A program made the position numbers and the translations under genes. A DNA stretch of 64,000 nt from an uncultured Dysgonomonas sp. (GTDB lineage: Bacteria; Bacteroidota; Bacteroidia; Bacteroidales; Dysgonomonadaceae). Of the stretch, positions 17,937-26,498 are shown piece after piece (positions within the stretch are counted from its first letter, which is position 1; every line of letters starts with the position of its first letter). The stretch lies in contig USOX01000010.1 in assembly GCA_900556485.1 (NCBI GenBank), positions 1-64,000 on the forward strand. The letters run 5' to 3'. The notes beneath the pieces are model-generated. The model searched no databases. It saw only the letters and a program-made list of their open reading frames with translations, and was not told the origin of the DNA.

Positions 17937-18515
17937 TCAATGACCAAATTTACTCTCGAAGTCTCTACCTAACTCATCAAGAAAATATAATGTACTCATA
18001 CGAGTATTATTCTTTATCTCATGCAGCCCATCGTCCGATTCCATAGCATAATCGGTAATAAACTCTTCTGCTCTTACAGTCTTAGATAAGAGATTGTTTT
18101 TCTTATGGTTTTCGCACAAATATGATATATCTGTTATTTCGAATACACATTTATCATTGTGTATAAAACCATTAATACGATAGCGCATAACCATCTTTAT
18201 TCTATGGCCTGTACTATTTTCCGGAAGTAGTAGCTCTACTCTCGATTTAGCTGTAAATTCGTGATTCTTAGGGTCGTGATGTACACTGGATACAAATAAG
18301 TCTTTACCATAATTATTTGTAGCCCATGTTTTTAGTGTTTTGTAATTAGAATCTAGCGTAACATTTTTAGGTAAAGATACTTCTTTCAGAAATGTTACCT
18401 TATCCTGGATTACATGTACACCTGCAAATTTTTCTCCCTGCTTTACCACTTGGGCAAAGCCTTTAACAGATAATAGGCTGCAAATAACAATAGTGTAAAG
18501 TGCAAGATTTTTCAT
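17937..18515 (-). CDS. Secreted DUF4468 protein
   Basis: 192 residues with a signal peptide (about 1-21, ending KGFAQ). The rest fits the Bacteroidota DUF4468 family, predicted to have a TATA-binding-protein-like fold: FLKEVSLPKNVTLD, then LKTWATNNYGKD and an acidic C-terminal helix region. The function of the family is unknown; members are periplasmic or envelope proteins. It is monocistronic, with a -7 element upstream and a strong terminator downstream. Confidence 0.8.
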   Translation of the reverse strand: MKNLALYTIVICSLLSVKGFAQVVKQGEKFAGVHVIQDKVTFLKEVSLPKNVTLDSNYKTLKTWATNNYGKDLFVSSVHHDPKNHEFTAKSRVELLLPENSTGHRIKMVMRYRINGFIHNDKCVFEITDISYLCENHKKNNLLSKTVRAEEFITDYAMESDDGLHEIKNNTRMSTLYFLDELGRDFESKFGH

Positions 18516-18541
18516 AGTGTGTTTTGTTTTGTTAATCGCTA

Positions 18542-18549
18542 CAAATATA
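18542..18549 (-). promoter_or_regulatory. -7 element for the DUF4468 gene
   Basis: The minus-strand sequence TATATTTG matches TAnnTTTG, 26 bases before the start codon. Confidence 0.55.
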
Positions 18550-18609
18550 GAACATATTTAAGTAAAAAATAAGAAATAGTTAAAATTTATACAGTTTCTG
18601 AAATAAATC

Positions 18610-19755
18610 TTAAGCTATAGCTTCCAAATGGTTCTTTAATGTATTCGAATACATTTCAAGCATCTTATTCCAAACAAAATCGTAATCAATGTAGTCAAGG
18701 TCTATTTTCTTTATTTGTGTGTCCAGATACTTCTTGAAAGCATCTGATTGCTCTGTCGTATATTTATCTTGAAAACGATTCTCATTATTAAAGAGGTCAT
18801 GCGCTATATAATTACAAGGAAATATCTCATAATTGGTGTGTATTTCTTTGTCAATTATTTTTGCTGCTAATTCCGCCTGAGTCCTTTTATCTGTTTCTGT
18901 AATTTTATCCAACTCGGGATTAATACATTGGCATATACGGAATACTACATTTCCTTTCCACCCCAATATGCCGATTTCCATATTCAAAAGGTCATCCCTT
19001 TGTGTTTTCTTAAAGTCAGGGTCATCTCTTTTTTGTTGAAATTCTTTTGCCTTTAGATAATCACATGGATCATATTCATACGAAATAGATAAAGGAATAA
19101 GATTTAGTTCTTTTAATCTTTCTAAAAATGGTTTATCTTCCGGATATAAGGCAAGCATTTTCAATAAACTATCCTGTGTTCTGTCGTCAGAGTTCTTTGC
19201 CCTTCCCTCACGTTGAGCAATCCAGACAGATTCACCTTTTTCGTTTATTGTATAGTGGATATATTCAGACATGTGCTTAGAAGCTATAAGCTTTTCTTTA
19301 ATAGATAAGCCGCGTCTGACAATAAAGCTTTTATTCAATCTTACCAGTTTGTCTATCCAGGGATGAATAAGCAGATTGTCGCCTATTGCAATCTCAGTGG
19401 TAGCCAAATCCTGATCATATCGTAGGATATTAAAAAGACCGGCATCTAGGACTATGTCTCTATGGTTCGAAAGGTATAAATGTTGTACCGACCTGTCGAT
19501 ATTTTCCCAATTATCACTTTTGATACTTTCTGTAACCCTCATACCCAAAGCGGTAACTACCGGATATATCATTTTCCGTTGAAATTCTTCTTTAGTCTTA
19601 TACTTCGACATTTCTTCAGAAAATTCAGCCCAGTCGATATCAGGGATAATATACTTTACTGCATGTTGAAAACCAGGGTCTACCAGTATATCTTGAATGG
19701 CTTGTTCTACCTCATTATCATATAGAGGTGCTATGTCATCAAATTTGCTGTTCAT
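18610..19755 (-). CDS. Acyltransferase of the 1-acylglycerol-3-phosphate (PlsC) type
   Basis: 381 residues. The acyltransferase block I HxxxxD is seen as LSNHRDIVLDAG (His about 97, Asp about 102), with later blocks FIVRRGLS (about 143-150) and WIAQREGRAKNSDD (about 178-191, the EGR glycerol-phosphate contact). There is no clear membrane span. It would acylate lysophosphatidate or a related acceptor during phospholipid synthesis. It follows ddl by 8 bases, so it belongs to the PASTA-rluD-ddl transcript. Exact substrate inferred from family. Confidence 0.82.
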   Translation of the reverse strand: MNSKFDDIAPLYDNEVEQAIQDILVDPGFQHAVKYIIPDIDWAEFSEEMSKYKTKEEFQRKMIYPVVTALGMRVTESIKSDNWENIDRSVQHLYLSNHRDIVLDAGLFNILRYDQDLATTEIAIGDNLLIHPWIDKLVRLNKSFIVRRGLSIKEKLIASKHMSEYIHYTINEKGESVWIAQREGRAKNSDDRTQDSLLKMLALYPEDKPFLERLKELNLIPLSISYEYDPCDYLKAKEFQQKRDDPDFKKTQRDDLLNMEIGILGWKGNVVFRICQCINPELDKITETDKRTQAELAAKIIDKEIHTNYEIFPCNYIAHDLFNNENRFQDKYTTEQSDAFKKYLDTQIKKIDLDYIDYDFVWNKMLEMYSNTLKNHLEAIA

Positions 19756-19763
19756 GCTATATA

Positions 19764-20747
19764 TTAGTTCTCGTTAAATTCGTTTTCTATAATCTCGGTC
19801 AGTACGTCCGTTATATTCAGTCCGGCAGCAGCAACCTGCTGTGGAATAAAACTTGTATGTGTCATGCCCGGAGTCGTATTCACTTCCAGTAAGTAAGGTC
19901 TGTCGTCCGAAATAATAAAATCGGCTCTGATGATGCCTTTAGCTCCAACCAGATCATATATCTTTTTTGTCAGGTTTTGAATCTTTTCGGTCATCTCCAC
20001 TGATATTTTGGCAGGGGTTATCTCTTCAACCTGACCTTCGTATTTAGCTCCATAATCGAAGAATTCGTTAGTAGTAACAACCTCTGTAAGCGGAAAAACG
20101 GTACTGCTTATCCTTGTTTTATAGCAGCCGCAGGTAACTTCTCTTCCGCTTATAAAGCTTTCTATAATAACATCGGCAGTCTCCTTCGACGCTAGGTTTA
20201 TAGCAGATTCCAGTTGGTCTATCGACTTAACCTTAGTTGTTGCAAAACTAGATCCTCCTGTATTCGGTTTGACAAACATAGGGAATCCTAGTCTGGAGGC
20301 GATGTCATTTATATCATATTTCGAATTCTTGCTTATATGAATAGAGTCAGCAACATCTATGCCAAAGTTTTTCAGATAATTATTACAGATAAACTTATTC
20401 ATGGTTAACGAAGAAGCTGTAACACCACATGTAGAATATGGAATACTTAGCATATCCAGATATCCTTGCATCTTTCCATCTTCTCCGGGAGTACCATGTA
20501 TAGTAATATAAACAAAATCGAACTTTAATTTCTTATCTGTTACTGTATCTATAAAGCTAAAATCATTTTTGTCTACAGGATAAATCTTATTGTCTATATC
20601 TATTGTCCAGCTGTCCTGTGTAACTTTTACTTTATATACATTATATCTTTCTTTGTCTAAGAAAGAATATATGCCAGCCATACTTCTTTCAGAGACTACA
20701 ATCTCAGAAGAATATCCTCCCCATACAATGGCTATCTTTCGTTTCAT
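19764..20747 (-). CDS. ddl: D-alanine--D-alanine ligase
   Basis: 327 residues with the ATP-grasp Ddl layout: MKRKIAIVWGGYSSEIVVS at the start, ITIHGTPGEDGKMQGYLDML (about 83-102), the ATP-binding lysine in FPMFVKPNTGGSSFAT (about 155-170), and the metal/product site FIISDDRPYLLEVNTTPGMT near residues 275-300. It makes D-Ala-D-Ala for peptidoglycan in the cytosol. It lies 82 bases after rluD and 8 bases before the acyltransferase. Confidence 0.94.
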   Translation of the reverse strand: MKRKIAIVWGGYSSEIVVSERSMAGIYSFLDKERYNVYKVKVTQDSWTIDIDNKIYPVDKNDFSFIDTVTDKKLKFDFVYITIHGTPGEDGKMQGYLDMLSIPYSTCGVTASSLTMNKFICNNYLKNFGIDVADSIHISKNSKYDINDIASRLGFPMFVKPNTGGSSFATTKVKSIDQLESAINLASKETADVIIESFISGREVTCGCYKTRISSTVFPLTEVVTTNEFFDYGAKYEGQVEEITPAKISVEMTEKIQNLTKKIYDLVGAKGIIRADFIISDDRPYLLEVNTTPGMTHTSFIPQQVAAAGLNITDVLTEIIENEFNEN

Positions 20748-20829
20748 ATTTCGTCTAATTATCTTTCTTTATAAAGATTTATGTATATACCTATAATCTT
20801 TAAATATTGAAATCTTGAATTTTTTAAAT

Positions 20830-21891
20830 TTACCTGTTTGCTATATATCCCCGCCACTTTTCAAGAAGCTGGGTCATATCAGCAGGGAGGGGCGCCTCAA
20901 ACATTAACTCTTCTCCTGTACGTGGATGTACAAAGCCTAATGTCTGCGCATGTAATGCCTGTCGAGGACAAATGTTAAAGCAATTCTGTACAAATTGCTT
21001 ATATTTTGCAAAATGAGTTCCTCTCAATATTTCATTTCCTCCATAACGGGCATCGTTAAATAATGTATGCCCTATATATTTCATATGAACACGAATCTGA
21101 TGTGTTCTTCCTGTCTCTAGCCGGCATTGTATCAGAGACACATATCCTAAGCGTTCCAATACTTTGTAGTGTGTTACAGCAGGTTTTCCATGTTCACCAT
21201 CAGGGAATACTGTCATTTGCATTCTGTCTTTCGGGCTTCTCCCGATATTACCTTCTATACGTCCTTCATCTGCTTCAACAGAACCCCATACTAATGCAAC
21301 ATATTGGCGCTTTGTTGTTTTATTAAAAAACTGAGCCGATAAATGAGCTTTTGCATAAGGGTTTTTAGCTATAAGTATCAGGCCGGATGTATCTTTATCA
21401 ATACGATGTACAATCCCTAATCTAGGATCTTTGGGATCATAATCTGCTGTATCTTTCAGCCTGTATGCGATGGCATTCACCATTGTTCCCTGATAATTAC
21501 CAAAACCCGGATGTACAACTAGTCCCGGAGGTTTGTTTATTACCATTACATCATCATCTTCGTAAACAACATCCAACGGTATATCTTCGGGTATAATTTC
21601 CATTTCCCGTGGAGGGCGGTTCATTACTACCGAAATTACATCATTGGGTTTTACCTTGTAATTAGATTTTACTGGTATATCATTTACTAGAATGCACTCA
21701 GCCTCTGCTGCTTGCTGTATTCTGTTACGCGAAATACCCACAATGTGCATTGCCAGATATTTATCAACGCGTATTAGTCCTTGTCCTTTATCTGCAACGA
21801 ACCTGTAATGTTCGTACAGTTGCCCGTCTTGTTCTTCTGTGAATCCTTCTTCCGAAAAATCCTCAATTTCGTCAAATGAATTATCTACCAT
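20830..21891 (-). CDS. rluD: RluD-family 23S rRNA pseudouridine synthase
   Basis: 353 residues. An N-terminal S4 RNA-binding domain (about 35-95, RVDKYLAMHIVGISRNRIQQ) is followed by the catalytic domain with HRIDKDTSGLILIAK (about 163-177), where the Asp after the second positively charged residue is the nucleophile, and GRTHQIRVHMKYIGH (about 262-276). RluA/RluD enzymes convert uridines in helix 69 or similar sites. An N-terminal acidic extension of about 20 residues is typical of Bacteroidota members. Its ATG shares a base with the PASTA gene stop (TAATG), showing coupling. Confidence 0.92.
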   Translation of the reverse strand: MVDNSFDEIEDFSEEGFTEEQDGQLYEHYRFVADKGQGLIRVDKYLAMHIVGISRNRIQQAAEAECILVNDIPVKSNYKVKPNDVISVVMNRPPREMEIIPEDIPLDVVYEDDDVMVINKPPGLVVHPGFGNYQGTMVNAIAYRLKDTADYDPKDPRLGIVHRIDKDTSGLILIAKNPYAKAHLSAQFFNKTTKRQYVALVWGSVEADEGRIEGNIGRSPKDRMQMTVFPDGEHGKPAVTHYKVLERLGYVSLIQCRLETGRTHQIRVHMKYIGHTLFNDARYGGNEILRGTHFAKYKQFVQNCFNICPRQALHAQTLGFVHPRTGEELMFEAPLPADMTQLLEKWRGYIANR

Positions 21892-22511
21892 TATTCAAAA
21901 AAAGAATTTTCGATATTTTGATTTGTTTCAATTTCAGGAATACTGTCGTCTATTTCTTCACCTCCGGCTCCTACAACCATTTTTAGAGGAGCGCCTTTCG
22001 GTATTTTTTGTCCAGGAGTAAGCATTCTTCCCTTATAAGAGAGTGAAACCACCAAACCTTTGTAAGGAGAAGTTACTTCTTCTATTGTGATTTTATCGAA
22101 ACCAAGAGAATTAAGTTGGCCTTCGGCTTGTCGACGAGAGTAATCTTTCAGGTCTGGTATTGCTACCATCTGTACCCCTTTGGCTTGCACTTTCAGGTAA
22201 ATTGTCCGGCCTTTTTTTACTTTCGAGTTTTCTTTCGGTATTTGTTCTATAATAGCACCCGGAACACCCCCTGTCTGATACATGGAGTCTATAACTTCGT
22301 ATTTTAGGTCGGCTGCATTAATGATACTGCTTGCATCTTCCATTTGTAATCCTTTTACGGCTGGTACATTTATTGCTTCGTTGTGCCGTGTATAGAATGT
22401 CAAAGTAACCAACACAATGGCTACCAGAGCAAGGAAAATTATAATCATCAGGGCTATATTCCTGACATAAATATTTTTGAAGAACCTTAATACTATGTTA
22501 TCTTTTTTCAT
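21891..22511 (-). CDS. Membrane-anchored PASTA domain protein
   Basis: 206 residues starting MKKDNIVLRFFKN at 22511; an upstream start at 22538 would overlap the probable -7 element. One transmembrane segment (about 20-42) places the rest in the periplasm. Two to three PASTA repeats follow (AVKGLQMEDASSIIN, then IPDLKDYSRRQAEGQLNSLG, then SPYKGLVVSLSY), a fold that binds peptidoglycan or beta-lactams in kinases and PBPs. No kinase domain is present. It heads an operon with rluD and ddl, so a link to cell-wall synthesis is plausible. Confidence 0.85.
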   Translation of the reverse strand: MKKDNIVLRFFKNIYVRNIALMIIIFLALVAIVLVTLTFYTRHNEAINVPAVKGLQMEDASSIINAADLKYEVIDSMYQTGGVPGAIIEQIPKENSKVKKGRTIYLKVQAKGVQMVAIPDLKDYSRRQAEGQLNSLGFDKITIEEVTSPYKGLVVSLSYKGRMLTPGQKIPKGAPLKMVVGAGGEEIDDSIPEIETNQNIENSFFE

Positions 22512-22535
22512 GTGCTTATTATCCGAATATACCTG

Positions 22536-22543
22536 CAAAAATA
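22536..22543 (-). promoter_or_regulatory. -7 element for the PASTA-rluD-ddl operon
   Basis: The minus-strand sequence TATTTTTG matches TAnnTTTG, 25 bases before the ATG at 22511, and supports that start. Confidence 0.5.
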
Positions 22544-22608
22544 TTAAAAAAATATGGGTTTTATCCTTTTATCTTATATATTTCGGTTTTTATAATTAAT
22601 AATAAGTG

Positions 22609-22640
22609 AAAAGGCAACTTGTTTCTGCAAGTTGCCTTTT
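22609..22640 (-). terminator. Terminator after the Lrp gene
   Basis: AAAAGGCAACTTG (22609-22621) and CAAGTTGCCTTTT (22628-22640) pair perfectly over 13 bp with a six-base loop, just downstream of the minus-strand Lrp/AsnC gene. Confidence 0.8.
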
Positions 22641-22666
22641 CGGTATAATAAATTTCAAAAACGTTT

Positions 22667-23131
22667 TTATTCAGATTTCGAAATTGGTATCTGACGCTTT
22701 ACTCCTTGGCTAAGAGAAATCATTGTCTCTGTAGCTACAACTCCCGGAATATCCTGGATTTTGTTGTTAAGCAAATCCATCAGATGCTCATTGTCTCTGG
22801 CATACAGTTTGATAAGAATAGTATAAGGACCTGTTGTAAAATGAGATTCAACTATTTCAGGAATTTTATCCAGTTCAGGGATTACTGTTTTATACATAGA
22901 GCCTCTTTCCAGTTTTACTCCAATGTACGTACAGGTATTGTATCCTAATACTTTAGGATTTACAAAATATCCCGATCCTACTATTACATCCATCTCTATC
23001 ATACGTTGTACGCGTTGATGAATGGCTGCGCGAGATACTCCACATTCCAAAGCTACATCTTTGAATGGAATTCTTGCATTCTGGGAAATTATTTCCAGAA
23101 TCTTCTTATCAAGTTTGTCAATTTTTTGCAT
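22667..23131 (-). CDS. Lrp/AsnC family transcriptional regulator
   Basis: 154 residues. An N-terminal winged helix-turn-helix (about 5-50, LDKKILEIISQNARIPFKDV then GVSRAAIHQRVQRM) is joined to the RAM ligand-binding domain (about 68-145). Such regulators respond to amino acids and often control amino-acid metabolism. It is flanked by unrelated genes, so the target is unknown. A -7 element lies upstream and a strong terminator downstream, making it monocistronic. Confidence 0.92.
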   Translation of the reverse strand: MQKIDKLDKKILEIISQNARIPFKDVALECGVSRAAIHQRVQRMIEMDVIVGSGYFVNPKVLGYNTCTYIGVKLERGSMYKTVIPELDKIPEIVESHFTTGPYTILIKLYARDNEHLMDLLNNKIQDIPGVVATETMISLSQGVKRQIPISKSE

Positions 23132-23162
23132 AATATATGAGCTTTTTATCGTTATTCTATTT

Positions 23163-23170
23163 CAAATATA
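23163..23170 (-). promoter_or_regulatory. -7 element for the Lrp gene
   Basis: The minus-strand sequence TATATTTG matches TAnnTTTG, 31 bases before the start codon. Confidence 0.55.
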
Positions 23171-23254
23171 GGATATTTTTTATAGAAACAATACTTTTTG
23201 CTAAAAAAAATGCTTTGACGATGCCAAAATATTAGTTTGAGCTTACTATTTGAC

Positions 23255-24274
23255 TTATTTACCTTCGATGCTCAATAATTCTACTTCGAAAACAAGAGTA
23301 GAGAATGGAGGTATCTTAGGATTTCTTGTGTCGCCTCCATAAGCAAGGTCTTCCGGAACATATAAAATCCACTTAGAACCAACAGGCATTAGCTGAAGTG
23401 CTTCAGTCCATCCTTTAATAACTCCACTTACATTGAATGTAGCCGGATTTTTTCTTTCTACAGAACTGTCGAATACAGTACCATCAGTAAGAGTTCCATG
23501 ATAATGTACTTTTACTATGTCCGAAGCTGTTGGTTTCGCACCATTTCCTTCTTTTATCACTTTATATTGCAATCCGCTAGGAAGTGCTACTACACCTTCT
23601 TTAGCTTTGTTCTCGTCTAAGAATTTTTTAGCAGCTTCGATTTGCGGAGCAAATTGAGCCTTCAAAGCTTCTTCTTCTTGTTTGCGAGCTTTTTCTTGCA
23701 TTTCCTGCATCTTAGTATTGAATAACATGCTAGGGTTTTCTACTGCATATTTACCACCCTTCATAGCAGAAGTTAATGCTGCAAGGAATGCGTCAGTATT
23801 TACAGTCTCTTTTGTGTCAGGACCATAAAGTTGTTGCATAAGTCCTGGGAACATTTGTTTAGAAATTTGGCTTCCGATAGAAAGACCTGTCATGTATGCA
23901 TCTTTAGATTTAGGTGCATTCATACCTTCTTGCATACCTTTTAGTAGTTCAGCCATATTTCTGTTGTTAGCTTTAGATATGGAGTCTACTTTAAATTTCA
24001 TTTCTTTTTGCAAAGAATCTTTTTTCAAACCAGTCGAATCAGCCTGGATTTGCATACGGTAATAAGCAGAGATACGGCTGGTATCGCTGATAAAACCTTG
24101 TTGTTGCAAAAATCCACTGATTTGTTGTTCATAAAAACTAGCACCAAATGCATAAGACAATGTATCGTTGTCAGTTTTCAGGTTTGCGTTTGTCGAAACG
24201 CTACCTCCACAAGATGTAAATAAAACTCCTACTGCAGCAAATGCACTAAGAGCAACAACTTGAATTTTTTTCAT
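23255..24274 (-). CDS. FKBP-type peptidyl-prolyl isomerase, lipoprotein
   Basis: 339 residues. A lipoprotein signal ends at SCGGS (Cys about 22). A helical, Mip/FkpA-like dimerisation region occupies about 35-220, with a K/E-rich helix near 190-225. The FKBP domain is at about 235-337 (VKVHYHGTLTDGTVFDSS, then GWTEALQLMPVGSKWILYVP and LVFEVELL), with the aromatic core conserved. It should speed proline isomerisation of envelope proteins in the periplasm. It lies 20 bases after a second FKBP gene, so the two are probably co-transcribed and arose by duplication. Confidence 0.92.
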   Translation of the reverse strand: MKKIQVVALSAFAAVGVLFTSCGGSVSTNANLKTDNDTLSYAFGASFYEQQISGFLQQQGFISDTSRISAYYRMQIQADSTGLKKDSLQKEMKFKVDSISKANNRNMAELLKGMQEGMNAPKSKDAYMTGLSIGSQISKQMFPGLMQQLYGPDTKETVNTDAFLAALTSAMKGGKYAVENPSMLFNTKMQEMQEKARKQEEEALKAQFAPQIEAAKKFLDENKAKEGVVALPSGLQYKVIKEGNGAKPTASDIVKVHYHGTLTDGTVFDSSVERKNPATFNVSGVIKGWTEALQLMPVGSKWILYVPEDLAYGGDTRNPKIPPFSTLVFEVELLSIEGK

Positions 24275-24294
24275 GTTTTTAAACTAAATTATTA

Positions 24295-24885
24295 TTAAAC
24301 AATATCTAAAATTTCTACTTCGAATATTAGTGTTGAATTTGGCTCTATCGATTGTCCGGCACCAGCCTTACCATAAGCAAGGTTTGAAGGAATAAACAAT
24401 TTCCATTTAGAACCAACAGGCATAAGTTGCAATGCTTCTACCCAACCTGGTATTACCTGATTTACACCAAATGTAGCAGGCTGTCCACGTTCAACAGAAC
24501 TGTCAAATACAGTACCGTCTATCAATGTACCATGATAATGACATTTTACCTGATCGGTAGCTTTAGGCTTAGGGCCATTTCCTTCTTTCAATATTTCGTA
24601 TTGCAAACCACTAGGAAGAGTTACTACTCCTGGTCTTTCTTTGTTAATGGCAAGGAATTCTTCACCAGCTTTAAGGTTGATATCCAATCTTTCTTCTTGC
24701 AGTTTAGTGAAGAAATCGTTCAATAGCTGTTGAGCTTCTTCGTAAGATATAGCAGATTGTTGTCCGTTCAATACATCTTGCATTCCTTTGACGAAGGACT
24801 CAATATCTACATTTTTGATACCAGAAGACATGAAGTTGTTGCCAATGCTTAATCCCAAGGCATAACTAATTTTATCCATATTCAT
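24295..24885 (-). CDS. FKBP-type peptidyl-prolyl isomerase
   Basis: 196 residues. An N-terminal helical region (about 1-90, ISYALGLSIGNNFMSSG) resembles the FkpA dimerisation domain. The FKBP catalytic domain follows (about 105-196, VKCHYHGTLIDGTVFDSS, then GWVEALQLMPVGSKWKLFIP). No signal peptide is visible, so this copy is probably cytosolic, unlike the lipoprotein copy just downstream. ATG codons at 24885 and 24879 are both possible starts. Confidence 0.9.
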   Translation of the reverse strand: MNMDKISYALGLSIGNNFMSSGIKNVDIESFVKGMQDVLNGQQSAISYEEAQQLLNDFFTKLQEERLDINLKAGEEFLAINKERPGVVTLPSGLQYEILKEGNGPKPKATDQVKCHYHGTLIDGTVFDSSVERGQPATFGVNQVIPGWVEALQLMPVGSKWKLFIPSNLAYGKAGAGQSIEPNSTLIFEVEILDIV

Positions 24886-25015
24886 TCTTTGTTTTTAATT
24901 TGTCTTGTAATCAGATTGATAACTCATCAAGCTTTAAAGACTTAGATTTATTTTAATTCGCCAACAAAAATAGTTCTTTTCACGATACTTTAATAAATTT
25001 TAGGCTCTAAAAAAC

Positions 25016-25023
25016 TATATTTG
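25016..25023 (+). promoter_or_regulatory. -7 element for the sirtuin-HD pair
   Basis: TATATTTG matches TAnnTTTG, 29 bases before the start codon at 25053. Confidence 0.6.
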
Positions 25024-25052
25024 TATATTATACTTACATTTTTTAATAGTTT

Positions 25053-25739
25053 ATGAAACATATTGTTGTTTTAACAGGCGCCGGAATGAGTGCAGAGAGT
25101 GGTATTGCCACTTTCAGAGATTCCGGAGGTATGTGGGAGCAATATTCTGTTGAAGAAGTTGCTACCCCGGAAGGTTTTAGAAAGAATCCGCAATTGGTTC
25201 TTGATTTCTATAATGCCAGACGCAAGGCTGCTTTTGATGCTAAACCCAACGATGGGCATATTGGTTTGGCTGAGATGGAGAAAGAATATAAAGTCTCCAT
25301 TATAACACAAAATGTAGACAATCTGCATGAACGTGCCGGTAGTACTAGAGTGCTCCATTTACATGGTGAATTAGACAAAGTTCGTTCTACAGCAGATCCG
25401 TCTCTGATTTATACATTGACTTCGGATAATTCTGAAATCCATTTGGGAGATAAATGTGAAAAGGGTTCTCAATTACGTCCTCATATTGTTTGGTTTGGAG
25501 AGGCTGTCCCTATGATTGAAGAAGCTATAAAAATTGTTCAGATAGCAGATATTCTGGTTGTTATTGGAACTTCCCTGAATGTGTATCCCGCTGCGGGATT
25601 ATTGAATTATGTGCAACAAGATACACCGATTTTCCTGATTGATCCGAATGAGGTAAAAGCATATATTCCAGGGATACACTTTATAAAAAAAGGTGCATCC
25701 GAAGGAGTCGCGGAATTAAGGGAAAAGCTTCGGTTTTAA
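25053..25739 (+). CDS. cobB: Sir2-family NAD-dependent protein deacylase
   Basis: 228 residues. The NAD-binding motifs are intact: GAGMSAESGIATFRDSGGMW (about 8-27), TQNVDNLHERAG (about 86-97) and the catalytic histidine in HLHGEL (about 103-108), with GTSLNVYPAAGL near 175. Tyr and Arg positions of the class III deacylase pocket are not all obvious. Only one of the four zinc-binding cysteines remains (GDKCEKGSQ), so the structural zinc is probably absent, as in some other Bacteroidota members. Cytosolic; 21 bases upstream of an HD-domain gene. Confidence 0.88.
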   Translation: MKHIVVLTGAGMSAESGIATFRDSGGMWEQYSVEEVATPEGFRKNPQLVLDFYNARRKAAFDAKPNDGHIGLAEMEKEYKVSIITQNVDNLHERAGSTRVLHLHGELDKVRSTADPSLIYTLTSDNSEIHLGDKCEKGSQLRPHIVWFGEAVPMIEEAIKIVQIADILVVIGTSLNVYPAAGLLNYVQQDTPIFLIDPNEVKAYIPGIHFIKKGASEGVAELREKLRF

Positions 25740-25760
25740 ATAATTTTTTAGAAACAAAAC

Positions 25761-26429
25761 ATGAATAACAAAATAACGTTTGCTGATATAAAGAACTCGA
25801 AAGAAGTACAAACCTATATAAAACAAGCCGATGCTTCCTTAGAAGCCATCGGCTTTACTGAACATAGTCTGGCTCATTGTACTAAATGCGCAGAAGTTGC
25901 AGGAAATATACTTATAGAGTTAGGATACAGTGAGCATGATATAGAGCTTGCCAAAATAGCAGCCTATATGCACGATATTGGAAATGTTATAAATAGGGCA
26001 GACCACGCTCAGAGTGGAGCTGTAATGGCCTTTCGTATTCTGGATAAGATGGGTATGGAACCCGAAGATACTGCTACAATAATCACAGCAATAGGTAATC
26101 ATGATGAAGCAACAGCTTTTCCTGTCAATGCCATTGCAGCGGCTCTTATTATTGCAGATAAGACAGATGTTCGTCGTAGTAGAGTGCGTAACAGAGCAAC
26201 TATCCATACCGATATTCATGACAGGGTGAATTATGCTGTTGAAAAATCTGATGTGCGTATTGATAAAGCAGCAAAGACTATAACCCTTTTTTTGACAATA
26301 GATACAGATATATGTGCAGTTATGGATTATTTCGAAATATTCCTGCAACGTATGTTATTGTCTCGTAAAGCTGCAGACTATTTTGGATATAAATTCAAAT
26401 TGAATATTAATGGTAATGCCTTATTGTAG
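25761..26429 (+). CDS. HD-domain phosphohydrolase
   Basis: 222 residues. HD-superfamily metal ligands appear in order: HSLAHCTKCAEVAG (His about 33-37), AAYMHDIGN (His-Asp about 70-71), DHAQSG, and GNHDEA, then IIADKTDVRRSRVR (Asp about 133). The protein has a small C-terminal extension. HD enzymes of this kind hydrolyse nucleotides or other phosphoesters; the substrate cannot be told. Co-directional with the sirtuin gene and closed by a strong terminator. Confidence 0.82.
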   Translation: MNNKITFADIKNSKEVQTYIKQADASLEAIGFTEHSLAHCTKCAEVAGNILIELGYSEHDIELAKIAAYMHDIGNVINRADHAQSGAVMAFRILDKMGMEPEDTATIITAIGNHDEATAFPVNAIAAALIIADKTDVRRSRVRNRATIHTDIHDRVNYAVEKSDVRIDKAAKTITLFLTIDTDICAVMDYFEIFLQRMLLSRKAADYFGYKFKLNINGNALL

Positions 26430-26441
26430 GCTTATAATGAT

Positions 26442-26485
26442 AAATAAAAAATGCAGGCTTTAAATTAAGCCTGCATTTTTTATTT
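26442..26485. terminator. Bidirectional terminator
   Basis: AAATAAAAAATGCAGGCTT (26442-26460) pairs perfectly with 26467-26485 around a six-base loop. It serves the HD gene on + and the M49 peptidase gene on -. Confidence 0.9.
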
Positions 26486-26498
26486 ATAAGTAAGTACT

